Origin: Phytophthora sp. 'mugwort'
Lineage: Eukaryota > Oomycota > Peronosporomycetes > Peronosporales > Peronosporaceae
NCBI GenBank assembly: GCA_033558025.1
Contig: JAUCEF010000005.1
Span: 7,378,001-7,442,000 of the forward strand
Direction of reading: 5' to 3'
DNA length: 64,000 nt
The notes under the pieces were generated by a model that was given only the letters and a program-made list of their open reading frames with translations, ran no database searches and was not told the origin of the DNA. The translations under genes were made by a program, and so were the position numbers. Below, piece by piece: positions 19,080 to 29,977 of this stretch. Every line of letters begins with the position of its first letter. The first letter of the stretch is position 1.

Positions 19080-20495
19080 TTACAACACGTTGATCTGTGT
19101 CACGGGGGTCATGAGGTCTTGCTGGCTGTACTCTTTCTCCTCCGTGGCATCCATTTCCTGCTTTTTCTTGCGAGCAATGGCCACCACAGCCACGGCAGCA
19201 ACCACCGCGCAGCAGCCCAAGCCGGTAGCGAAATAGGTGCCCAGACTAGTGTCATCCTCAGTACTGCTCTGAGTGTTCGCCGTCTGGGTGCCGTCGTCCT
19301 TGGATGTCGACGTCGACGGAGCCGACACAACCTGGGCCACCGGGGCCTTAGCACTAGTCGTCGTGCCCGACTTGGTCGCTTTAGCAGCCTCCTGCTCCTC
19401 GTCACCCGATGTCGAGTTCGAGGCCGCGTACATCACTTCCGGGGTGGTAGTGGGTGTTTCGGTCGGCGTCGGCGTGAGGGTCTCTGTCGGAGCCTCGGTT
19501 GGTGGCTGAGTCGTCGGAGCCTCAGTAGGAGGTTGAGTCGTGGGGGCTTCAGTAGGAGGTTGAGTCGTGGGGGCCTCGGTAGGAGGCTGCGTCGTCGGAG
19601 CTTGGGTAGGAGGCTGCGTCGTGGGGGCCTCAGTAGGAGGAGGCGTCGTTGGAGCTTGGGTAGGAGGCTGCGTAGGAGCCTGGGTAGGAGGCTGCGTAGG
19701 AGCCTGGGTAGGAGGCTGCGTAGGAGCCTGGGTAGGAGGCTGCGTCGTGGGTGGGGCAGTCCACGGGGCCGCGGTGGTAGGAGCCGTCGTCGACTGCTGC
19801 TGCTTGGGACTGTCAATCGGGGTGGATGAGCCTCCGCTACCACCAGGGCAGAAGGTCAGATCCACGGATGTCGTGTCCGCACACGCGTGGGTCTTGGTGT
19901 CGTCCTTGGGGTACTGGTACGCATCAGCACAGCCATCTTCTAGACAGGTGACGGTGGTGCACCCCGACGGAGCGATCTGCATGGGGGTATTATACCCCGT
20001 GCCGCCAGTCACGGCCTTGCACTCCGCCAAAGACGAGCAGTAGCCAGGCTGCAAACATCGACAAGAACAATAACCGTCACCAAAACCATCCAGTCGCAAT
20101 CCAACAAATCATAGCAGCACAAACAACTTACGCCAACAGAACCCGTGGGGATACAACTGATATCGTACCAAAAGAAGCCGCCAGTCAGGGAAAACTCGGC
20201 CACTGCATTGCACCATCGAGGGGAGTTAGTTACCGTCACCCTTTTACAATTTTAATTAAAAGTATCCGGACGTACGAGTGGCTTGGGCGCTGATGCCATT
20301 CCGGAACATGCCGTTGTAACCCTCGACGAGTGTGCGGCTCGTGGACCCGCCGGGCGCCACCGTCTCGATGGCCGAGTTGTCATACAGCTCGATGCTCTCG
20401 CTGCACTGGTTATAGACGGTCACGGTCACGGACGCCTCGGCGACGAACGCAGCCAGCGCCAATGAGAGCGCCGCGACGGAGGCCTGAATCTGCAT
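19080..20495 (-). CDS. TLP2: membrane-anchored small thaumatin-like protein, 419 aa
   Basis: Three exons: 20276-20495, 20132-20202 and 19080-20048. Intron 1 (GTACGT..GCAG) is in the same phase-1 position as in the paralogues; intron 2 (GTAAGT..GCAG, phase 0) lies between SVG and PGYCSSL. Signal peptide ending AEA, then YNQCSESIELYDN, FWYDISCIPTG, GYNTPMQIAPSGC and GCADAYQYPKDDTKTHAC..LTFCPGG. The stalk is about 130 residues built on PPTQAPTQ and PPTEAPTT repeats. One membrane helix (LGTYFATGLGCCAVVAAVAV) precedes an ARKKKQEMDA tail ending LMTPVTQINVL. This is the only family member on the minus strand. Dense open frames on the opposite strand are a by-product of the repeat. Confidence 0.82.
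19495..19760. repeat. Minisatellite encoding the TLP2 stalk
   Basis: Degenerate tandem units of 15, 18 or 36 bases (GTAGGAGGCTGCGTAGGAGC-type on the plus strand) encode Pro/Thr/Gln/Glu. Several adjacent units around 19675-19740 are identical. Unit multiples of three keep the frame when copy number changes. Confidence 0.75.
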
Positions 20496-22453
20496 GGTGA
20501 ACGCTGGGGGGGGTACAAAGCTGATCGATGCAGGAGGCAGCTAGCGTTTGTCGATATGGGCGGACCTCGTTTGCCGCGCCCTGGACTCGCCAGGCACGAC
20601 AGGCACAAATACATGCCTTACGACTGCACACGTGGTCACTCGGTTGTGTAGAGGACGGGCGCAAATGGCGATATACTTGGGATTTGTATTGGAAGAAGCA
20701 TAAAGGAAAGAGTCAGACACGAATTGACATGGAGTTGGTGCTTTCCCCGACAAAACGAGCACCTGTCCTGTTGGCTTGCTGTTTTGTAGATAGGTGGTGT
20801 TCGTTGGAGAAAACGTGAGGTACTTCGCAGAGGAGCTATTACAAAATGTAATAGGGTTGCTGAGGAATCTTAGGAACGCCGACGTATGGCTCATAACGGC
20901 CGAAGCTCCACCGAGTTTTACGTGCTGTCCGTAGCGGCGTCGTAAAGGCCGAGCACATCTGACCAACTATCTTGCAGCGTCGCGTTGTGTGTATGGCGTG
21001 CGTCAATTACAGCAGCAGAAGATCCGCATCAACAAACACTGGTCAACTCATGACGGTCAACTCGTAGGCTTTCGCTCGGGCGGGTTCAAACGGATTGTCC
21101 GTGACGGACGCGATCTTTCGCTTAATGTAGCCCACCGTAAATTGCCTTGCTAGGCTTATAGCTCTATAGGTTAAGAGGAGCCCGTCTATATCCTCCTTAA
21201 ATGCGATGTAGTCGACGAAGTTTCGATTTTAGTTATCCAGCAACGAAACATTTCGGACTTATTTTCGCGCCCAAGCAGATGACCATTTCGCGCGCCGTTT
21301 CTTACATTTCGGATGTGCGTTCGTGCTCAAATAAGGCAGCTATCGAGTACACAGCGAACGTCCTGCACACTATTGAATAATACTTCGGTGATGCTAAACG
21401 ACACTGCTGCGTGGTTAACAAGAGCTGAACTTGGAACATACTGACGCTCCTTGCTTTCGCGGGGGCATTTTCACTCGGATGGCATGATGACAAAAGCAGA
21501 AAGGTTCGTTGCAACCTTAAAACAGAGTACTGTAGGTCGATCATTATGATACCGAGCGAATGCTACTTGGTTACCTTGCATGGTCAGTTGGATGTAGTTT
21601 AATGCGCTTCAGTTTCAGCAAGCTATTTATTTTTCTTGATATCGACTTTACCTTTTTAAAGCTTTAAAAACATTATGTTATGCAATAGTACCAACAACAA
21701 GGTAATTTGTCGACCACATCTGGTCACACGTCAGCACGCTTTGTTTCTGTATATGTGGGCTCGTCTGATTGACACAAAATTTGTGATACAATCCTCTCGC
21801 CCGCGATATTCTAAATTGTAATACATTCCAGGTAGTGATATACACGCAACAGCAAGTCAAAAATTAACTCAAACAGCAAACCGAAACGAGGCAGATTAAA
21901 TGTGCCTCTATCCTCTGGTTGCGATCCACTAAAATCGTTCCTTCAGTTTTTCCGTGGGTAGGTTTTCCCGACATCTCGTCGACAGCTGCTTGTCTTCATC
22001 TCTTGAGCCGTCAGTTCTAGCTCACGCTGGACAACGCCCACCTCGCACTCATGCGGCAGAAATCCTCGTCCGTGGGCTCGTCCACTAGGATGTTCCCTTC
22101 TGGCGGGTTAACAAATCGTCTGTCCACATCGGGTTGGAGGCATGCATTTAACTTATCCGTGATGTCATCTTCCACGTTTGCCTCCGCATACTCGCATGTA
22201 GTCGAGAAGACTTGTCTTCATTCAGCAGTTTGCAACTGCTAGTAGGCATATCCTTCCAGCTTACCGCACGTCCACGTTGAACTGTTTAGCGATGATACTC
22301 AGGTCCATTGACGATGCGACTCATGAACCGAATGAACTGCGGTTCCAGGGTGAGCCCTAGTTCCTGAATGTATCATTATTCTGGCACACTCCATTTATGA
22401 TATATCCCAAAATGATTTTCTGAAACTATAACACTCGAGGGGATTTTATGTAA
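20496..22453. other. Gene-free stretch downstream of the TLP2 promoter
   Basis: About 2 kb. It holds the divergent upstream region of TLP2, then DNA without supported genes. A 52-base segment at about 21729-21783 (GTCAGCACGCTTTGTTTCTG...) matches the left part of the element at 22454, so it is probably a solo or eroded copy. Confidence 0.4.
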
Positions 22454-22580
22454 ATGTCAGCACACTTTGTTTCTGTAAAGGTGTCCGTCTGGTCAACAAA
22501 CTTTGCTAAACACAAAACAAACTGCTCGTCTAGTCGACACAAATTATGTCGACCAGACGAAGATCTAAATGTGCTGACAT
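22454..22580. mobile_element. MITE candidate, 127 bases
   Basis: Ends ATGTCAGCACA (22454-22464) and TGTGCTGACAT (22570-22580) are perfect inverted repeats. Further in, CGTCTGGTCAACA is mirrored by the complement of TGTCGACCAGACG. A related left end occurs at about 21729, so the sequence is repeated. The internal sequence is non-coding. A target-site duplication was not clear. Confidence 0.55.
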
Positions 22581-24101
22581 GCATTTTTATATAGAGCCAG
22601 TTCAAATATAAATTGGACGCACAATTATTATGTGCGACGAAATTGAGATCGCCAATAATTGCGTGTTATATACGCTTTGTAGGTGAGTGCATTGTCATCG
22701 TAGCCCCGAATATAATCGTTACATGTAATAGCTGGCAGCATCCACGATTTCTTACCGGAGTTTGTGCCCTAGCACACTTGACCTTTAGAAACATCGGTCA
22801 GCGCAAGTCGCGCGATGCCAGCGCCACAGGCAAATACACGGCAGTCGAATGCTTGCTCGGTTTCTGCACGGACTGCTTGTCTTTGTCTGCTTAGCGTTGT
22901 CGTGTGACACGACTCGTGTCATCCCGACATTCGACGCCACGAACTGAATCGGTACAGTACTGTATTACCGATACGTACTCGCAACGCAGGGCGTTGCAGT
23001 ATTCTCACCTACAGGCTGTCAGCGGCGCCGTTTCCAGTAGCAAGTGGCGGCAGGCCGACTTGGCTTATCATGCCGCACCAGTACAACATCGAGAGCGGCG
23101 ATCACCGCAAAACGGACGAGATCGTCGAGCCGCTAACGTTTATTCCAAAACTTACTCTTCGTCCAGCGGTGCGCCTGGACAAGTCTGCGCTAGCCCGTCA
23201 GCCCAAGATCCGACCCGAAGAGCATAGAAGTCGTGTCAAAGAAGCGGCCAGGAATTACGTCAAGATGGCACGTTGGGACTGTTCGAAGTGGTAACTGACC
23301 TCGCAGTCAGTGCGTCCAATGTCACCTGCAAGTAGAACGCTCCGAATACGTGAGCAGCCAATCCACCCGGTCAACAGTGCGCAACAACCGGTCCTACCCT
23401 GGACTTGATCAACGGATCGAGCCGCGTGTCCCTCGGAGAGCGACCCCCGTGAATCCCGAAGTATCGAGCCAGCAGAACGAAAAAGCGAGGAAGAGAACGG
23501 TCGCATCATGGTAGATGACCCGAGGTAGTTAGCCACGCAGATATCTTGCAGCCATAAGTAGCTAAGTAGACGTTCTGCGTTTATTCCAAAACTGAAGTTT
23601 GTGGTCCACATAGTCCGGCTCTTTATGCCTGTCTCAGGTTAATATCGGTAACTCGGATGAAAGATCGAGCACTTCTTAATGGGATGTTACGGTCGTCCCA
23701 CGTTGCCGCCGCAGGATACGGAAACAGGATGCAGCAGACCGAGGCAAATTGTTTCAACGTTGCAGGACGTCTCGGACATTGTGGTCTGCACAATCGCATG
23801 CCTGTATTTCTTGAGTCGGAAACGGGTGGCCTCGAAAACGCTTTCCGAATTGAACATTCCTCTCGGCTTCCGCACACACGGCGGTTCCGTTCAAAGAGCG
23901 TGCGGTGTATGTCACGCCTTTGAATGCGACACTAGTGCAGGACCAGTGCATGTTTTACGGGGTGGTACATCTGTAGTCGGCTTTCCACCTCACGGCTCTC
24001 GTACGAGTCGTACGTAGCGAGAGGCCCCCGACCTGCATAGCCGCACTTCACTTCGGTTTCTTCCACCCAAGGACCAACAACTAATTTGACAGCGCTTCAC
24101 A
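22581..24101. other. Gap upstream of TLP3 with one short ORF
   Basis: An ATG frame at 23070-23294 encodes 74 hydrophilic residues (MPHQYNIESGDHRKTDEIV...), ending CSKW. It might be a first exon or relic, and I do not recognise it. A 15-base sequence, GTTTATTCCAAAACT, is present near 23139 within that frame and again near 23579. No other gene is supported. Confidence 0.3.
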
Positions 24102-25414
24102 ATGCAGCTCGTGACAGTCGTGAGCACGTTCGCCCTCATTCTGGCGGGGGCCCGCGCCACGCCGCTGAACATCTACAACCAGTGCAGCGAGAGTATCCAG
24201 TTCTACGATAACTTGGTAGCTGAGACCATCGCTGCGGGTGGCAGTACGACCCGCACACTCGCCCCGGGGTTCAGTGGCATGTTTCGCAACGGTGTCGACT
24301 CGCAGGCTACACGTACGCAGGCCCTGTCTTCTTTCCGATGTTTGTTATTTTCCTGACAGCTTCGTGTTTTCCTATGATTACAGTGGCCGAGTTTTCCATC
24401 ACGGGTGGTTATACTTGGTACGACATTAGTATCATTCCGACGGGGTTAACTGGACCTGGCAACTGCGGGTCATTGGCAGCCTGCAAGGACGTCACAAGTG
24501 GCACAGGTTTCAACACTGCAATGCAGATTGCACCCTCGGGATGTGCCACCGTCACCTGTATGGCCGACGGCTGTGCTGATGCCTATCAGTATCCGAGCGA
24601 CGATGGCAAGACGCACTCGTGCTCTGACACTGCCACCATCAACCTGATCTTCTGCCCCGGTGGATCTGGAACTCCTGCTACTACCGCAACGAATGCTCCA
24701 ACGTCAGCTCCGAAGCCGGCAGCTCCGATCACCGCAGCTCCTACGCCGGTGCCGACCACTTCGACCCCGAAGACGGCAGCTCCTACCACAGCAGCTCCTA
24801 CGCCGGTGCCGATCACCTCGGCACCAAAGACGTCAGCTCCGATTACCGCGGCTCCTACGGCTGCTACACCGACTCAGGCTCCTACACAGGCTCCTACACA
24901 GGCCCCTACACAGGCTCCTACACAGGCCCCCACCGCCACTGCGACTCCGAAACCCATCACGGCGACATCAGCTCCTACCCCGGAACGAACGGAGGCGCCT
25001 GAGCCGACGGCAACCGAGACGCCCGAACCGGTTGTGATCTCCTCGTCGTCCTCGACTCCTGGCAGCTCCAACTCCTCCAGCTCGTCCTCAGTCGACGAAG
25101 TCTCGGTCGAGGATACCAACATCTCTGTGACTCAAGAGATGAAGTCCACGTCAATCCCATCGACGCATGGTAGCTCAGGAGCCGGTGACGACCACAAGGT
25201 CTCAACGCAGCGTGAGGCCTCGGGCACTCCAACTGGCACGTACGTGGTGTCCGTTCTTGGCGCGTTCGTGGTCGTAGCCGCCGTGGCCGCCGTGATCATC
25301 GTGCGGAGGAAAAAGCAGGAGCTTGAGGCCATGGAGCCTAAGGAGTCGGTCTCGTCGTCCTCGTACGTGGGCATTTTGACACCCCGCAGGGAGATCAATG
25401 TGATGCAAGTGTGA
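24102..25414 (+). CDS. TLP3: membrane-anchored small thaumatin-like protein, 413 aa
   Basis: Exons 24102-24312 and 24384-25414 with the shared phase-1 intron (GTACGC..ACAG, 71 bases); intron 2 is absent. Signal peptide (about residues 1-20, ending ARA), then YNQCSESIQFYDN, YTWYDISIIPTG, GFNTAMQIAPSGC and GCADAYQYPSDDGKTHSC..LIFCPGG. The stalk is about 190 residues, Ala/Pro/Thr-rich (APTQ repeats) and then Ser-rich. One membrane helix (YVVSVLGAFVVVAAVAAVII) is followed by VRRKKQELEAMEPKES and a tail containing ILTPRREINVM. It is the closest in layout to TLP2 and TLP4. Confidence 0.82.
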
Positions 25415-25901
25415 AGTCCGCAGGATCGCTTAGGATAGATAGGATACCAACCAGGGTAGTGAATAGAAAGCTACACTTTTTGACCATTAAATCACGCCTC
25501 GAGCAGCGAAACGGGAGCGTGGCGTCCTTTGTCGCGACAAGTATCGCTTTTACTACGCACGCTGGTCCCACACTGTCGATGATTTGACTGGCGTACGGGG
25601 CGGGGAGAGGGCTGAATCTTCCCGGATCCCTTCTCACTGGTGCCTGCCTCTGACTGCACGGCCAGTGTGTGGGCGGCACCGAGCATTCGACGCAAGTGCG
25701 TGATTTAACAGATTGTCAGCGGTCTTCAGGTCTCCAGAAGCGCACGCAAGTGAACTGTTGCCAGTCATCCGTTAAATCATTGATCCTAACGAACCCTCGT
25801 CGGTCCGCTTCCGTTGTCGACGCGGCATCTATTTCACCTTCAAATTCGCTGTGGCCTCACATTCTATCGGATAACGCTACTCATTTGTCATAAGCCACAA
25901 G
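25415..25901. other. Gap between TLP3 and the TLP4 relic
   Basis: 487 bases with no supported gene. The last part resembles an oomycete core promoter, listed separately. Confidence 0.4.
25880..25892 (+). promoter_or_regulatory. Oomycete initiator-like element upstream of TLP4
   Basis: CTCATTTGTCATA matches the oomycete initiator consensus (core CTCATTYYNCAW) except for one position and lies 10 bases before the ATG at 25902. It is a short motif, so chance is possible. Here it precedes a pseudogene and may be a leftover. Confidence 0.35.
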
Positions 25902-27555
25902 ATGCAACTGAAGTTAGTGATCCCGGGACTTGCTGCATTGGCAACGGCGGCACAGGCCACCGGGTGGCCTCGGGTGGCCTGTGCCGCCGTTGCCAATGCC
26001 CACCCCGCTAACCATCCAAAATCAGTGCAGTGAAAGCATCGCGCTCTACGATAACTCAGCCACGGAAATCGTTGCGTCCGGTGACAAAACGACCTGAACG
26101 CTCTCGTCGGGTTTCAGTGGCATGTTCCGCAACGGCGTCAGCAGTCAAGCCACCTGTGAGTTAACTGCGATCGCGGATAGAACTAATGTATATTGATTCC
26201 TCGATATTTGTTTCGTGTTACCGCAGTGGTCGAGTTTTCCATCACTGGCGGATACACGTGGTATGACATTAGTATCATCCCTACGGGGACGTCTGGGCCC
26301 GGCAATTGTGCGTCGTTAGAAGAGTGCAAGAAAGAATACCGGCGGCACGGGATTCAATACCCCCGTGCAGATTGCGCCAGCTGGATGCACGATAGTCACC
26401 TGTATTGAAGATGGCTGTACTGACGCCTACCAGTACCCGAGTGACGATGGCAAGACGCACTCGTGTGTTGATACGGCAAGTGTTACGTTGACATTCTGTC
26501 CGGGCGGAACCAGTTCGACGAGCAGTACCGCCACAACTCCAGTCCCGACGACCGCAGCTCCCACATCAGCTCCTACCACTCAGCCGTCTATAACTCAAGC
26601 TCCCACCACCGTTCCTGTGACCGACGCGCCGACGTTTTCTCCGGTGACCGAAGCTCCGACAGCAGCTTCTGTAACCGAACCACCAACGACGGCTCCTGCG
26701 ACCGACGCGCCAACGACAGTTCCGGTTACTGAAGCCCCGACTACCGCTATTGTGACTGAGATACCAACGTCTGCTCCGGTGACCGTTGCACCGACGACAG
26801 CTCGGGTCACTGAAGATCCTGAAATTGAAACTCCCACGTCAACGCCAACTACGGCAGCTCCGACACCAAAGACTACGACTCAGGTCCCCACTGTTCCAAC
26901 GCCTGTGACTTGGACTCAAGTCCCTGCAACACCGCCTCCTACTGAGCCCCCCACCGAGTCTCCAACTGAAGCTCCCACGAAGACGTCGATGCCCACCACA
27001 GCCCCAGCTCATGGTCACCATCCCCACTGAAGCACCTGCAACCAAGAAAACCACGAGCACCTCAACAGTGCTGCCATCTCCAGCACCGTCTTCGTCTTGG
27101 GAGAGTAGTGAGTCGTCTTCTCTGTCATCATCCTCGTCCTTCCGATGGTCTCTAAGCGGACTCACGTTCCCTTCCGAGACCGAGCAAACAGCAGCCGCCA
27201 CCGTCACCTCCTCCAAGTCTACCGCACACACGCCCGCATCTGTCGACTCACCAGGCCAGACAACGACTACCGAGACGGCTTCATCGTCGGGTACTCCTGT
27301 TGGAACCATAATGGCGGCGACGGTGGGTACTGTGGCGGCTGTCGCCGCCATCGCTGCGACCGTCGCGTTCGCCGCAAAAAGCAGCAAGTGGACGCTTCAG
27401 CCCCCAAGGTCGACTTCGAGTGGCTTGACGAGTTTTCTGGCATGGCGACTCCCGTGACTCGAATCCCACCATGTAAGAATGCCGGTCCCAAAACTGACCC
27501 TGGTCACGTAAATCCTAAACTTAAAATAGTATCACACGTCAAATCCACTCGATAG
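25902..27555 (+). pseudogene. TLP4: decayed thaumatin-like membrane protein gene
   Basis: The family pattern is plain but broken several times. Starting at ATG 25902, a 43-base inverted duplication (arms 25935-25961 and 25973-25999) shifts the frame inside the signal peptide. TGA at 26095-26097 replaces the Arg codon of the TTRTL-type motif. After the conserved intron (donor about 26155, acceptor 26226) the frame shifts near 26335 before GFNTP-type sequence, near 27008 in the stalk, and near 27350-27380 at the end of the membrane helix. Outside the lesions the copy keeps WYDISIIPTG, GCTDAYQYPSDDGKTHSC, TFCPGG, a long Thr/Pro stalk, a hydrophobic segment and a KKQQVDA tail with MATPVTRI. Recent death is likely. 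Confidence 0.88.
25935..25999. repeat. Inverted duplication inside the TLP4 signal-peptide codons
   Basis: 27 bases at 25935-25961 are repeated as an exact reverse complement at 25973-25999 across an 11-base loop. Removing 43 bases would rejoin GCC ACC with CCG CTA in the frame of the paralogues. This is the signature of a snap-back replication or template-switch error. Confidence 0.85.
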
Positions 27556-27920
27556 ACATTCAAATGGTTGATCCACTTGACAGCTCATTGTCTGTACCTG
27601 AATGAAGTGCATGTGGTCCATATGGGGATGGTGTATTTCGGACACGTCGAGAGTTTCCAGCGACTTCAGCTCTTGGCTCGATGACAACTCGACTCATTTG
27701 TCTCGGGGAATCCATTGAAAACACAATATTGTGTATTTTTAGAAAGCATATTCGAGGACGAGATATTCGCTGGAGAGTGCAGCATACAGCTTCTGATCTT
27801 GTCGACATGAACCGAGATCTGCTACAATGGCGTTAAGTGTTGCCGAATCCGAAGTAACTCGCGCATTTGCAAACTTCCAGTTAAGCAGCAAGGACCTCCA
27901 CGACTTCTAACTACTTCACG
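27556..27920. other. Short gap, nothing recognised
   Basis: 365 bases between the TLP4 relic and TLP5. No repeat or gene is supported; the last 60 bases should be the TLP5 leader. Confidence 0.4.
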
Positions 27921-28636
27921 ATGCAACTTCACGTGTTAGTGGCGACGATTTTGAGCGCGACAGCTACGACGTCAGATGCTATCCCGGTGAACTTCTACAA
28001 CCACTGCAATGTCGCTATCGATCTGTACAACAACACGTACACCGAGGTGATCGATCCAGGCTGCAGCACGACCCGGTTTCTTGAGGAAGGTTTCAGCGGA
28101 ATGTTTCGGAATGGATGGAACCCTCAAGCAACACGTACGTAATTGCTGTGAGAGATCTAGGGAGGAGTGAATTAATGTGTTGCTTAAATGCGTGCAAAAT
28201 TGTAGTCGCCGAGTTCTCAGTATCCTGGGGATTTTTGTGGTACGACATCAGCATCATCCCCACAAGTCCTCAGAGCGGGGTAAGTGAGAATCGTGTATTG
28301 CCCACAGGTTAAGTAAATTAGTTACTAAAATTTGCTCTGCGTCTACAGCCTGGCAACTGCTCGTCTCTTGATGACTGCAAAAAGTTGACAGGTGGTGTGG
28401 GTTTTAACACACCAATGCAGATCGCCCCGTCCGGGTGCACGACAGTCACTTGCCTGGCCGATGGCTGTGCAGATGCCTACCAGTATCCCACGGATGACTG
28501 GAAGACACATGCATGTCCCGACACGACTCCAAAGGTCGACGTGACCTTCTGCCCAGGGGGATCCAGCGCTACGGTGGCACCGATACTCCCGAAGGCAAAC
28601 TGTCTGCGCCGTTGCACGGCTTCCCTGCGCAGCTAG
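27921..28636 (+). CDS. TLP5: truncated, probably soluble thaumatin-like protein, 191 aa
   Basis: Exons 27921-28134, 28206-28279 and 28349-28636, with both family introns (GTACGT..GTAG, phase 1; GTAAGT..ACAG, phase 0). Signal peptide (about residues 1-20), YNHCNVAIDLYNN, FLWYDISIIPTS, GFNTPMQIAPSGC and GCADAYQYPTDDWKTHAC..VTFCPGG are intact. The frame then stops about 22 residues after CPGG, with no stalk or membrane helix. If expressed, it would be a secreted ectodomain. It could equally be an allele or paralogue that lost its 3' half by deletion. No stalk-coding sequence is visible downstream. Confidence 0.72.
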
Positions 28637-29977
28637 ACAGGTTTTTGGTTTCGCTGTACCCGTATAAACTAAACTATAAGCACGACTCGACTTTTTGCCA
28701 TGAATACGTGCTTCCCGTTTGAAGTCAAGCCGGCGCTTGGGTATACTTATATCGGTTCCTGAGTCGTGGACTCGTGGACTCTAAACAGGTAGCTATTTAT
28801 TTTCTCACTACGTATGTATGCAGCAAGTATCGTAACGTTTTTTCGTTAGTAGCGTTGCCTGCTTCCAAGTATCGTTCGGGGGGCAGCTTGCAAAGCCAGA
28901 TACCAAAAGCAAGGGAGGGAGGTTGAAGCGAGCTTTATCAAACATGTGAAGCCTTACAGTCGCTCACAGATAATACTTGAGCTCCAAATACGGAAAGGGC
29001 CGTTGTCAAACTTCCATCAAACTCCGAAGTAATCATCTAGCTCTGGTGACCTTTGCAACGATAAACAATGAAAATAACACTAGCCACCCGTTGTGGCTGG
29101 CTACTTAAATCGGCATCCCTCTGGACCAGAGTCTGGCACCCTCGACCACGACCCTCCATCATTTCGACGTACATGTGGGTAGGCTCTACTGTAGAAGAGT
29201 CACCTTGCCACGCTCGATCTTCAAACCACCAAACAGTGAAGTGCCGATGCGATGCCACAACTGATAGGAAGTATAGTCACCTTGTAGTTCCGAGCGTACC
29301 ATTGTCGGCGATCGACCCGCGAGAACCTTTGAAAACGTACCGCTATTGGCAGCACTGATATCGAGCAGACCTCGCAGAATTTTTCTGGATTTTGTTTTTT
29401 GTTTTTCTTAGTTTAGGGCTCACATAATGCTGAAATAGTGGCTGACTCGAGGCGAAGATAATGTCGCAAGCTCAAATGAAATGTTGTGGCAAAAATCGCT
29501 GCCTGACGAATCGTTGGCAACGATACAGCAACCCCGCCATGCCATGGAGCATCCAATCGCCGCGCTGCCAAACCAGCAACGTCAAGAGAGAGAGAGTACT
29601 TGTACATAATTTGAAAACTAATTGGTGGTCTCTACATAGTAATATGACGGCAGAATGAATACTGAAATCCCATAAAACATCCAACAATCAAGTACAAGTG
29701 ACGTAGAAACTGATACGCCATGAGAATACATACCATATCGTACCCAATTTGTAGTTGAAGTCCGCATTTTTATCGCCTGCAACCCTACCTACCCGTTACA
29801 AATCACGTTGATTTGTATCAACCAGCAATTCGACTTGGCTTCACTATGTCGCGTTGATACGTCGCCGAAACACACACATCGGCAAGACAACAAATGCCTT
29901 GTTGACCGCCCACAACACAAAAGGCTCGTTGCCGCTCCACTTTCCGCGTTAGCACCACGGCAGACAAGCATTTTACT
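28637..29977. other. Gene-free stretch between TLP5 and TLP6
   Basis: 1.3 kb with short ORFs only (the longest is 96 codons at 29068-29358, unrecognised). No remnant of a TLP stalk or tail was found, so the missing TLP5 3' half is not here in recognisable form. Confidence 0.4.

Noticed and set aside
19071..19829. A 252-codon plus-strand frame rich in Arg/Gly/Leu over TLP2
   Set aside because: It is antisense to the repetitive stalk of TLP2; repeats in multiples of three keep several frames open. No domain or splice support.
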